33,761 nt of DNA from positions 1 through 33,761 of IMG/VR virus record IMGVR_UViG_3300008450_000214; one strand, 5' to 3'. Below, one piece after another: positions 12,958-18,649 of this stretch. Source of the stretch: a virus. Both the position numbers and the translations under genes were made by a program. Each line of letters starts with the position of its first letter. The first letter of the stretch is position 1. The notes below the pieces were generated by a model that was not told where the DNA came from, ran no database searches, and was given only the letters and a program-made list of their open reading frames with translations.

Positions 12958-13156
12958 AGAATGGCGGCGGGAATGCGAAGCGCGTGACTGGATTAAGCGT
13001 TACAAGGCGCACCGCAAAGAGCATGGCGCAAAAGAAGCTGCAACGTGGTGGGAAGATATAAAGCGCCTGATTGCCGCTAAACGAGGGCAAAAGGCAGTCC
13101 AAACCTTAATTGAAGATATGAATGCGCAGAGCAGCAAGAATAGACAAAAACCATGA
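12941..13156 (+). CDS. Small charged helical phage protein
   Basis: A 71-aa protein starting MIQSDEEWRRECEARDWIKR and ending KRGQKAVQTLIEDMNAQ. It is fully helical and highly charged. The pattern (EE-x-R-R-x-C-E-A-R near the start, then KRG-x-x-A...L-x-x-DM at the end) recurs in small phage proteins from NinB-type recombination regions. It overlaps the upstream membrane peptide and the downstream nuclease. A TTG three bases earlier is an alternative start. Function unknown; a partner or regulator of the following nuclease is possible. Confidence 0.7.
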   Translation: MIQSDEEWRRECEARDWIKRYKAHRKEHGAKEAATWWEDIKRLIAAKRGQKAVQTLIEDMNAQSSKNRQKP

Positions 13157-13409
13157 TGACATCGTTCAGGCGCTTCGTGCGGTTGGTGCAACGGTTCAAT
13201 CGTTGGCTGCGGTGGGTTCGGGCGTACCGGATTTGCTTGTGGGATTCAGGAAACAAACATTTCTGGTCGAGGTCAAAGACGGTCAAGCGTCGCCATCGGC
13301 AAAGAAGCTAAACCCAGCGCAGGTGATTTGGCATCACAACTGGACGGGTGGGCCATTAGCGGTGGTGGAGTCGGTTGAAGATGCGCTGAAGCTAATCGGG
13401 GTTAAATGA
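13122..13409 (+). CDS. VRR-NUC-type nuclease
   Basis: A 95-aa stand-alone VRR-NUC domain of the PD-(D/E)xK superfamily: GSGVPDLLVG (D37) and FLVEVKDG (E50, K52) with a downstream LNPAQVIWH helix. Small phage VRR-NUC proteins act as structure-specific endonucleases, for example on Holliday or branched junctions. The gene overlaps its upstream neighbour by 35 bases and NinB by four (ATGA), and so belongs to the rightward recombination and repair block. It may resolve intermediates made by Erf and YqaJ. Confidence 0.88.
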   Translation: MRRAARIDKNHDDIVQALRAVGATVQSLAAVGSGVPDLLVGFRKQTFLVEVKDGQASPSAKKLNPAQVIWHHNWTGGPLAVVESVEDALKLIGVK

Positions 13410-13807
13410 TTTTTGATTTGGAAACCGTACCGCAGGCAAGAGTTGCGCTGACAACATTGTGGGCTAAATTAAAGCCTGCGCTGGAGGCCGGTAAAGCCTG
13501 CCAGCTAGAGGTGCGGCCATTAAAGCGAACGCTGGATCAGAATGCTAAGTTTCACGCAATGATCGGCCAGATTGCCGACCAAATGGGCGCAGCAGGGTCG
13601 AGCTGGACGGTGGAAGATTGGAAACGGTTATTGATTGACCAATGGGCCTGTGACACAAACCGTCGCATCGGGTCGGTGGTGCCAAGCCTAGACGGGCAGC
13701 GAGTGGTTCAGTTAGGCCTACAAAGTGCAAAATTCAGCGTTGCTGACGCGACCGAGTTTATTGAATGGCTGGACGCTTGGGCTGCGCAAAAAGGTATTGA
13801 GTTTTGA
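13406..13807 (+). CDS. ninB: NinB / Orf-family recombination mediator
   Basis: A 133-aa protein with the NinB pattern: an N-terminal strand-helix part, RPLKRTLDQNAKFHAMIGQI (residues 36-55) and the SWTVEDWKRLLID block (about residues 68-80), ending FIEWLDAWAAQKGIEF. Lambda Orf/NinB binds single-stranded DNA and SSB and can replace RecFOR in loading recombination proteins. An SSB-like protein is encoded on the other arm of the early region, which makes this pairing attractive. Overlaps both neighbours. Confidence 0.93.
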   Translation: MIFDLETVPQARVALTTLWAKLKPALEAGKACQLEVRPLKRTLDQNAKFHAMIGQIADQMGAAGSSWTVEDWKRLLIDQWACDTNRRIGSVVPSLDGQRVVQLGLQSAKFSVADATEFIEWLDAWAAQKGIEF

Positions 13808-13818
13808 CGGAGGTGACA

Positions 13819-14001
13819 ATGCTTAGAGATGGAAAATTCATCAAAGAGGAACCTATCAAGATCGGGGCGCATTACACGCCGTGTTACCGACCCGGCTTTT
13901 TCAGCAAGGAAGAACAATTTATGCAGGCCGTGCTGCTGGGTATCGAGCAGCGCCGGGAGTCGGTTTTATCGAAGGTTTTAGGGTTCATGCTTCGCGTATG
14001 A
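13819..14001 (+). CDS. Small conserved-looking phage protein
   Basis: A 60-aa protein. The ATG at 13819 is chosen because CGGAGGTGACA directly precedes it; a longer in-frame TTG start overlapping the NinB stop is possible. The sequence starts MLRDGKFIKEEPIKIGAHY and has a QFMQAVLLGIEQ helix. The opening strands with KIGAHYTP look like a small beta-hairpin, a form seen in small phage proteins of replication regions. No function was recognised. Confidence 0.72.
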   Translation: MLRDGKFIKEEPIKIGAHYTPCYRPGFFSKEEQFMQAVLLGIEQRRESVLSKVLGFMLRV

Positions 14002-14174
14002 ATACCGACGAAATCCTAAAGTCGGCCATCATGCTGCACAGCGATACCCGCGATGCGGTGCGCTGGGCGATTAAACGAGAACGCGCAGAGTGCGCCAAGC
14101 TATGCGAGGAATCTAACCGCGCAGCGCAGCCGGTAGAGCTGGCTGATTTGATTCGGCAGAGGAATTTAGGATGA
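13998..14174 (+). CDS. Small helical protein of the early region
   Basis: A 58-aa protein starting at the ATG that overlaps the upstream stop (ATGA at 13998). It is helical with an ERAECAKLCEESNRAA heptad-like stretch and ends LADLIRQRNLG. An E-C-A-K-L-C/V-like element also occurs in the next gene product (REACAKVAED), suggesting the two are related small phage proteins. Function unknown. A longer frame is open upstream but has no ribosome site and covers the preceding gene. Confidence 0.66.
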   Translation: MNTDEILKSAIMLHSDTRDAVRWAIKRERAECAKLCEESNRAAQPVELADLIRQRNLG

Positions 14175-14404
14175 CCCGCGATGACATTATCCGCATGGCG
14201 CGGGAGGCTGGCATTCCCGAAACGGCGACCGAAGGAGTGTTCATTGCAAATTCAGACGATCTTGGGCGACTGATAGCAGCGGAGCGCGAGGCGTGTGCGA
14301 AGGTGGCTGAAGATACGGGCAACATAAGCGGAAACATGAACAAAACATGGCGCAACGGATGTTTTGACGCTGCTTTTGCTATCCGCGAGAGAGGACAACA
14401 ATGA
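14171..14404 (+). CDS. Small helical phage protein (E-R-E-A-C-A-K motif)
   Basis: A 77-aa protein starting MTRDDIIRMAREAGIPETAT, with a LGRLIAAEREACAKVAEDTG helix and an AIRERG end. The AAEREACAKVAE element is very common in small accessory proteins of tailed phages; its function is not known. It is coupled on both sides by four-base ATGA overlaps. Confidence 0.74.
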   Translation: MTRDDIIRMAREAGIPETATEGVFIANSDDLGRLIAAEREACAKVAEDTGNISGNMNKTWRNGCFDAAFAIRERGQQ

Positions 14405-14589
14405 CAAATTATAACTACGAAATGCAGCGGCAAACCCTGATTGATTACCTGCAACTGATGGTGTCGCGGGCCGATTGGCATGGCGTATCGGATGCGGCCA
14501 ACGACCTGCGGGTGCTGGAAGCTGAGAACCGCAACAACGATGCTGATTTAGAAAAAGGTGGCATAAAAAAGGGGGCTTGGCTTGGGTGA
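14401..14589 (+). CDS. Small helical protein
   Basis: A 62-aa protein (MTNYNYEMQRQTLIDYLQLM, then SDAANDLRVLEAENR) consisting of two amphipathic helices. It overlaps the previous stop by four bases. The pattern of two helices with A-ANDLRVLEAE is like small accessory proteins in phage replication regions; no function was recognised. Confidence 0.68.
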   Translation: MTNYNYEMQRQTLIDYLQLMVSRADWHGVSDAANDLRVLEAENRNNDADLEKGGIKKGAWLG

Positions 14590-14944
14590 AATCATCAGCA
14601 TTCCAAAGCGCCAGTATGTGCGCAGCCAGAAGCTATTGCGGTTGGTTTCTACCATTCCGTGCCAGCTCTGCGGGTCGTGGGATTTTGTCCAAGCCGCGCA
14701 CACCAACTGGGGCGGCGGCAAAGGGCGGTCGATTAAGTCGGATGACAACTTGATTGCGGCGTTATGCGCGTCGTGCCATTTCGACATCGATCAGGGCAGC
14801 AAATGGTCGCGCAAGGAACGGCAGCAAGCGTGGTGGCTGGCGCACCGCAAGACCGTGGAACATTTAGTGGACGCAGGATTATGGCCTGTTGACGTACCTG
14901 TGCCGAATGATACAGAATGGCAGCGACTTTTCTCTCTCCTATGA
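14582..14944 (+). CDS. YbcO / DUF1364-like HNH-type nuclease
   Basis: A 120-aa protein with TTG as start (14582), preceded by a GGGGG ribosome site. It has a zinc-finger nuclease core: C27-x-x-C30, the H40 block AAHTNWGGGKGR, and C62-x-x-C65-H66 in LCASCHFDID. This matches the YbcO/DUF1364 group of phage nucleases. Such enzymes stand at the end of nin-like regions and process single-stranded or branched DNA. It is the last gene of the rightward early operon and is followed by a strong terminator. Confidence 0.78.
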   Translation: MGEIISIPKRQYVRSQKLLRLVSTIPCQLCGSWDFVQAAHTNWGGGKGRSIKSDDNLIAALCASCHFDIDQGSKWSRKERQQAWWLAHRKTVEHLVDAGLWPVDVPVPNDTEWQRLFSLL

Positions 14945-14960
14945 GTTGAATCGCTGCTTT

Positions 14961-14987
14961 GACCCGTGCTATGCGCGGGTCTTTTTT
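14961..14987 (+). terminator. Rho-independent terminator of the early operon
   Basis: Stem GACCCGTGC (14961-14969), loop TAT, GCGCGGGTC (14973-14981): nine pairs with one G-T, followed by six T (14982-14987). It directly follows the YbcO-like gene. The next gene's ribosome site (GGGTGGAAC) begins right after the T run. Confidence 0.9.
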
Positions 14988-14996
14988 GGGTGGAAC

Positions 14997-15356
14997 ATGG
15001 ACGAAGAAGCCGCACATTTTATAGCCACGCTATTACATAGCAGCACCGTGGCGCATTTCATGCACCTATCCACCGATTCGTACTCGCGGCATAAAGCGCT
15101 TGGCCGTTACTACGAGGACATCATCGAGCTGGCCGATAGCTTCGCCGAGGCGTATCAGGGCCGGTACAACAAGATAAAAAAGTACCCTGACGATTACCAT
15201 GCGGGTACTGATCCGGTGGAATATCTCAAAAATATGCAGAAATTTGTGGATGACGCAAGGGAGCATTTGCCCCAAGACAGCGAAATTCAGAATATTATTG
15301 ACGAAATTACCGAGCTGATCGACAGCACGTTGTATAAACTGAAGTTTTTAGACTGA
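14997..15356 (+). CDS. DUF5856-like four-helix (ferritin/Dps-like) protein
   Basis: A 119-aa helical protein. The ATG at 14997 is used because GGGTGGAAC precedes it and the longer open frame would run through the terminator. It starts MDEEAAHFIATLLHSSTVAH and contains FMHLSTDSYSRHKALGRYYEDI, with a spacing of His, Glu and Asp residues (H8, H20, H24, H34, E41, D42) that recalls metal-binding four-helix bundles of the Dps type. Similar proteins are widespread in tailed phages and remain of unknown function. Placed alone after a terminator, it may depend on readthrough or a promoter not recognised. Confidence 0.7.
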   Translation: MDEEAAHFIATLLHSSTVAHFMHLSTDSYSRHKALGRYYEDIIELADSFAEAYQGRYNKIKKYPDDYHAGTDPVEYLKNMQKFVDDAREHLPQDSEIQNIIDEITELIDSTLYKLKFLD

Positions 15357-15366
15357 AAGGACTACC

Positions 15367-15585
15367 ATGAAAGACAACGCAGAAATGACCCCAAAGGGCT
15401 ATGGTTCCGGCACCAAACCGCCTGCTGGCGCATCGGCAAGCGACTCCAGCGGTGAGCGTCATGGCCGCATCGTCAATGGTGTGGGCATGGGCAAGGCTGA
15501 CGGTACTGGCAAAAACAGCCAGTTCGACGGTGGCCGCAGCAAGGGTATGTGCTACACCCACGACCGTTCGTCCTATCAAAAGTGA
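15367..15585 (+). CDS. Small Gly/Ser-rich protein
   Basis: A 72-aa low-complexity protein rich in Gly, Ser, Lys and Asp (GYGSGTKPPAGASASDSSGE), ending GGRSKGMCYTHDRSSYQK. A GAAAGGACTACC ribosome site supports the start. It looks unstructured, with one possibly folded end. No family was recognised. Such small Gly-rich proteins can be minor virion components, which is only an inference. Confidence 0.66.
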   Translation: MKDNAEMTPKGYGSGTKPPAGASASDSSGERHGRIVNGVGMGKADGTGKNSQFDGGRSKGMCYTHDRSSYQK

Positions 15586-15597
15586 TTATCAATAAAA

Positions 15598-15627
15598 CAA
15601 CGGGCATCCTATGAGCGATGTCCGTTG
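15598..15627 (+). promoter_or_regulatory. Strong hairpin that sequesters the start of the next gene
   Basis: Arms CAACGGGCATC (15598-15608) and GATGTCCGTTG (15617-15627) pair over 11 positions (one G-T); the eight-base loop CTATGAGC holds the ATG (15611-15613) of the Cys-rich gene. The only Shine-Dalgarno-like GGG lies inside the 5' arm. No T run follows, so it is not a terminator. It fits a translational control site or a DNA-level operator. Confidence 0.66.
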
Positions 15628-15826
15628 CAAATCTTGCCGATTCTTTACGCAAGCTCAAGTAATGGGCTTGTGTCGTCGTTTTCCCGAAACTCAAAACAAA
15701 CACGAAATGGACTGGTGCGGCGAACACCAGTTAAGCGTTGTTACGTCGGTGCCGGTCTATGACGTTATGGCGCAAGCGGAACCTAAAAAAAGAGGGAGAA
15801 AACCTAATGCTAAAGCCGTTGCGTGA
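15611..15826 (+). CDS. Cys-rich zinc-ribbon-like protein with AT-hook-like tail
   Basis: A 71-aa protein. It has CKSCRFF (C7, C10), a LCRRFP Cys about ten residues later and a DWCGEH element, a likely zinc site, then a C-terminal KKRGRKPNAK tail like an AT-hook. The same arrangement is common in small tailed-phage proteins of unknown function. The start lies in the loop of a strong hairpin (15598-15627), so its translation may be controlled, perhaps by the protein itself. It overlaps the GroES-like gene by 20 bases. Confidence 0.76.
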   Translation: MSDVRCKSCRFFTQAQVMGLCRRFPETQNKHEMDWCGEHQLSVVTSVPVYDVMAQAEPKKRGRKPNAKAVA

Positions 15827-16064
15827 TCGTATTGTTGTAAAGCCTGAAGTCCGCAGACTGTCGGACATTCTTTATGTTCCCAACAAGGAACCGTTTAACG
15901 AAGGCACCGTGGTGGCAGTTGGCCCAGCTGTGCGCGACACGAAGGTGGGCGACTTTGTTAAATACGGCAACGGCAGCTATTTAGACTGGCCTGTTCACGA
16001 GTTTGAGGGTCAGGACTACCAGATCATTCAGGAAGGCGATGTCGCCATGATCGTGGAGCATTAA
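15807..16064 (+). CDS. GroES-like co-chaperonin (Cpn10), shortened
   Basis: An 85-aa Cpn10. The start at 15807 is set by homology (MLKPLRDRIVVKP) and the GGGAG upstream. The mobile loop carries the GroEL-binding hydrophobic tripeptide I-L-Y (residues 21-23). It then has GTVVAVGPAV and KVGDFVKYGNGS, ending EGDVAMIVEH. Compared with E. coli GroES (97 aa), the missing residues lie between GPAV and KVGD, where GroES has its roof beta-hairpin. T4 gp31, a phage co-chaperonin for capsid folding, also lacks this hairpin. It probably works with host GroEL to fold the coat protein. Confidence 0.9.
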   Translation: MLKPLRDRIVVKPEVRRLSDILYVPNKEPFNEGTVVAVGPAVRDTKVGDFVKYGNGSYLDWPVHEFEGQDYQIIQEGDVAMIVEH

Positions 16065-16337
16065 ATGGCAAAGCACGACAAACCGATACCCAAAACGACC
16101 ACCGGCAAGGGCAAGAACTACAACCCGACCGAGAAGGGCGCGGGTATGACCGCGAAAGGCCGTGCTGAATACAATCGCAAGAATGACTCAAATCTAAAAC
16201 CACCAGCACCAAACCCAAAGACAAAAGCCGACGCTGGACGCAAGGCAAGTTTCTGCGCGAGAATGGAAGGGGTGGTCAAACACGCCAAAGGCCCAGCAGA
16301 ACGGGCAAAGGCATCATTAAAGAACTGGAATTGTTGA
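16065..16337 (+). CDS. Small basic conserved phage protein (DUF6321-like)
   Basis: A 90-aa Lys-rich protein with the distinctive blocks KGAGMTAKGRAEYNRKND and SNLKPPAPNPK, then DAGRKASFCARMEGVVKHAK and a final AKASLKNWNC. This pattern fits the DUF6321-type proteins found in many aquatic and other phages; function unknown. It starts immediately after the GroES-like stop, and its ribosome site (GGAG) lies in the last GroES-like codons, so the two are probably co-translated. A DNA- or head-associated role is possible given its charge and position just upstream of the structural genes. Confidence 0.8.
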   Translation: MAKHDKPIPKTTTGKGKNYNPTEKGAGMTAKGRAEYNRKNDSNLKPPAPNPKTKADAGRKASFCARMEGVVKHAKGPAERAKASLKNWNC

Positions 16338-16347
16338 AAGGAAAATT

Positions 16348-16935
16348 ATGTCTAATACCCAAGCCATTGGCGTGGCCTACGCCGACCCAGCCCTGAACAG
16401 TTTTGAAGTTGGCACCGCGACGGTTCCTATCGCCGCAACCGCTTCGGGCAACCTGAACCAAGTGTATTCCCGCACCACCCATACATCGGGTGATTTCCGT
16501 GGTCTGTATTCCCGTGTGGAATTTGCTGGCGCTGGCGCTGGTGAAACCCTGCGAGCTTTGTCGCGTGTAACCGCTGCGCAGGGCGCTGGTCAGACCACCA
16601 ACGGCGCACACGTTAGCCTGTCGATAAATACTGGCGGCACGATTAGCGGTGCTGGCAACGCGCTACGCGCAACGCTGGGTGTTGCAACGGGTGTCACACC
16701 GGGCGGCACGTTGGCTGCGATTCAGGTCGATTCGGATTTCCCGAATACCGTGACGTTGCCGGGTTCGGCTGCATTCCTGCGGTTCACCAACAGCAATACC
16801 GGCACTATCACCAACCTGATGAACGTTCCTGCGGCGATGGTTGCGGCTGACGTTGGTTCGGGCGTGAGCCACACCATTCGGATCGTTGCCAGCGATGGCA
16901 CACCGTACTACTTGATGGTGTCGGATCAGCCGTAA
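16348..16935 (+). CDS. Beta-rich putative virion protein
   Basis: A 195-aa protein rich in Gly, Ala, Thr, Ser and Val, without charged helices, suggesting an all-beta structural protein. Pieces such as SRTTHTSGDFRGLYSRVEF and GGTLAAIQVDSDF look like beta-sandwich strands. There is a strong AAAGGAAAATT ribosome site. Composition resembles the small beta-rich protein after the coat gene (24475-24897). A head-decoration or fibre role is likely but not proven. Confidence 0.66.
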   Translation: MSNTQAIGVAYADPALNSFEVGTATVPIAATASGNLNQVYSRTTHTSGDFRGLYSRVEFAGAGAGETLRALSRVTAAQGAGQTTNGAHVSLSINTGGTISGAGNALRATLGVATGVTPGGTLAAIQVDSDFPNTVTLPGSAAFLRFTNSNTGTITNLMNVPAAMVAADVGSGVSHTIRIVASDGTPYYLMVSDQP

Positions 16936-17132
16936 TGTTGAAGCACCCCGATGCTGAAGTACAGTTTTTGATTGAAATGCTTGAAGGGCAACGGGATCAG
17001 GCGGTGGCACAAGCTGCCGCCTATTTCTGCATGACGCAGGAATTACAAACGGAAATTGATAAATTAAAAATGACAGTCGCAAAAGGCCATGATGCTGGAT
17101 GCGGCGAAACAAGGGGCAAAAATGGCGACTAA
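16935..17132 (+). CDS. Small coiled-coil protein
   Basis: A 65-aa protein, helical for residues 5-50 (AEVQFLIEMLEGQRDQAVAQ and TQELQTEIDKLKM), ending in a flexible Gly/Lys tail. It overlaps the preceding stop by one base (TAATG). No family was recognised. It overlaps the next gene by about 11 bases. Confidence 0.64.
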   Translation: MLKHPDAEVQFLIEMLEGQRDQAVAQAAAYFCMTQELQTEIDKLKMTVAKGHDAGCGETRGKNGD

Positions 17133-17286
17133 ACCGGGTTTGTACGCAAACATTCATGCCAAGCGTGAACGGATTGAGCGCCAGAAGGCCGCAGGCAAAA
17201 CACCAGAACGTATGCGCAAGCCGGGGTCAGAAGGCGCACCCACGGCTAAAGCGTTCAAACAAAGCGCCAAGACTGCAAAAAAATGA
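17122..17286 (+). CDS. Small basic protein (KPGLYANIHAKRERI type)
   Basis: A 54-aa protein from the ATG at 17122, with AAGGGGCAAAA before it; a longer in-frame ATG at 17089 has no ribosome site. It starts MATKPGLYANIHAKRERIER and continues with MRKPGSEGAPTAKAFKQSAK. The KPGLYANIHAKR-x-R-I and MRKPG-x-x-GAPTAKAFKQ blocks recur in many phage genomes near packaging genes. Very basic, so probably nucleic-acid binding. Function unknown. Confidence 0.78.
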   Translation: MATKPGLYANIHAKRERIERQKAAGKTPERMRKPGSEGAPTAKAFKQSAKTAKK

Positions 17287-17444
17287 CCATTGAACAAATG
17301 CAAACTCGTCTGGCTGAACTCAGAGAACTGGCGAAACAGCATGAAAGCATCCTTCTCCAGATCAGCGGCGCGATTCAAGAATACACACGCGTAATTGCCG
17401 AGGAAGAATCCAAAGCTAAAGGAGAGGAAGATGTCGCTGGTTAA
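17283..17444 (+). CDS. 53-aa coiled-coil protein
   Basis: A short gene starting at the ATG that overlaps the upstream TGA (ATGA, 17283). The product is one continuous amphipathic helix (MQTRLAELRELAKQHESILL, then QISGAIQEYTRVIAEEESKA) with heptad-like hydrophobics, and so probably forms a coiled coil. Such small helical proteins next to packaging genes can be scaffold-like or bridge-like. No family was recognised. Its end overlaps the next gene by 14 bases. Confidence 0.66.
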   Translation: MTIEQMQTRLAELRELAKQHESILLQISGAIQEYTRVIAEEESKAKGEEDVAG

Positions 17445-17577
17445 ATCTGCAAGCCAAAAGGCGTTTCAAAAGAACATCAAAACCGAGGTGAAGTCCGGCA
17501 AGCCTGTGAAGCAGGCCGTGGCGATAAGTTACGCCGTGAAACAAGCCGCGCAAAAGAAGGACAAGGGCAAAAAGTAA
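17431..17577 (+). CDS. Small basic conserved phage protein (KPVKQAVAI type)
   Basis: A 48-aa protein from ATG 17431, with GGAGAGGAAG directly upstream. It starts MSLVKSASQKAFQKNIKTEV and has KSGKPVKQAVAISYAVK and a Lys-rich end. The block SKKAF-x-KN...E-x-K-x-GKPVKQAVAI-Y is a widespread small-phage-protein signature. Highly basic, with two helices, it suggests nucleic-acid binding. Function unknown. It is coupled to the next gene by TAATG. Confidence 0.78.
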   Translation: MSLVKSASQKAFQKNIKTEVKSGKPVKQAVAISYAVKQAAQKKDKGKK

Positions 17578-18314
17578 TGCCCACGCTGGCCGACATTTAT
17601 AATTTGTCAAATTCGCAAAAAACAAAAAATGCGAATGGGGCAGATAAACCGTCAACGAGTCTGCAAAAATTAGTTGCGACGGACAAGAAAAACTCTCAAA
17701 AACACTCTGTTGAGGTGTACCAAGTTAGCCCAAAATTAATGTTTGTTGGGCAGGTACACGGTCAAAAAGCCACAATCGCACCGGAAGTTAAAGAAGCTGC
17801 CCGTAAATATGGCGGGTGGTATGAGGGTAACGGCGATGACCGCATTGCTGGCGTGGAATATCAAGGATCATGGGATGACGAACTGGCAAAAGATGTGCGA
17901 GGGTATCCGAAAGAATTTCTTTTTGTAATTTTTACGAATACAGCAGTAAACGAACAAAAAGACATTTTAAAAGGGAGTGGCAGCATTTTTGACCGCATTT
18001 TAAAAACGCAAAATCAATTCGGTTATTTCAAAAAAAGAAAATTTAAGCCAGAAACGTTGATTGCATTCTTGAAACAAATGGGTTCTGATTATTTAGAAAA
18101 AAGCCGAAAGCAAGCAACGCAAACCAATGTTGCGAAATTTATTGATGATGGCGAAAAAGAAATGTGGGAATCAGGTAAAACAGCAGCAAGCGGAATGGCA
18201 GAAAAAGCGAACAAACATAGAGATGAATGGTTGCTAAAACAGCCACAAGGCGTTTATTTTGTAGGATCAGATCACTTAAAAGAATTGAAACAAATAAAAA
18301 ACAACAAAAAATAA
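17577..18314 (+). CDS. Unrecognised 245-aa protein, AT-rich accessory gene
   Basis: Not recognised. The first 45 residues are polar and disordered-like. Residues 45-125 contain a compact mixed fold (VEVYQVSPKLMFVGQV, YGGWYEGNGDDRIAGVEYQG, then SWDDELA and FLFVIFTN). The rest is charged and helical (TLIAFLKQMGSDYLEKSRKQ) and the end is KELKQIKNNKK. The gene starts by a one-base overlap, but its base composition is clearly more AT-rich than the terminase and portal genes after it, which suggests late acquisition. It is neither a known packaging gene nor obviously structural. A defence, anti-defence or head-associated function is possible. Confidence 0.72.
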   Translation: MPTLADIYNLSNSQKTKNANGADKPSTSLQKLVATDKKNSQKHSVEVYQVSPKLMFVGQVHGQKATIAPEVKEAARKYGGWYEGNGDDRIAGVEYQGSWDDELAKDVRGYPKEFLFVIFTNTAVNEQKDILKGSGSIFDRILKTQNQFGYFKKRKFKPETLIAFLKQMGSDYLEKSRKQATQTNVAKFIDDGEKEMWESGKTAASGMAEKANKHRDEWLLKQPQGVYFVGSDHLKELKQIKNNKK

Positions 18315-18373
18315 ATAATTGATTAAGCGGTAGAAACTTATCAATAAATCAATGAGTTAAGGATAAAGTCAAT

Positions 18374-18649
18374 ATGTCAAGTGCTGGCGCACCTTTGGGC
18401 AATAAAAATGCAGCTAAGGGCAAAATGTTTTACGACCAGTTGCGTAAGATTGCCGTGCAAGAACCTGAGAAACTGCGCAGGATTGCAGAGGGTTTGTTCG
18501 AAGCGGCTGAAGCTAGGGAGCCGTGGGCGGTCAAGGAGCTAATCGACCGGCTAGACGGCAAGCCTGTTCAGGCGCAAGAGATCACAGGGGCCGATGGTGA
18601 GCCGCTATCTGGCATTCAAGTGTCATTCGTAATGCCCGATGAGCGTTGA
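18374..18649 (+). CDS. Small terminase subunit-like protein (DUF5681-type)
   Basis: A 91-aa protein starting SSAGAPLGNKNAAKGKMFYD, a motif typical of small-terminase-like proteins located before large terminases. Helices in the middle (QLRKIAVQEPEKLRRIAEGL, AVKELIDRLDGKP) could form a DNA-recognition ring. It would select the phage DNA and regulate the large subunit. The ribosome site is AAGGA about ten bases before the ATG, rather distant. It overlaps the large subunit by 11 bases. Confidence 0.78.
   Translation: MSSAGAPLGNKNAAKGKMFYDQLRKIAVQEPEKLRRIAEGLFEAAEAREPWAVKELIDRLDGKPVQAQEITGADGEPLSGIQVSFVMPDER

Noticed and set aside
18318-18353. Inverted repeat ATTGATT / AATCAAT before the small terminase
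   Set aside because: The arms are seven AT-only-like bases 22 bases apart in an AT-rich spacer; this is easily chance, and no good -10/-35 pair fits it.
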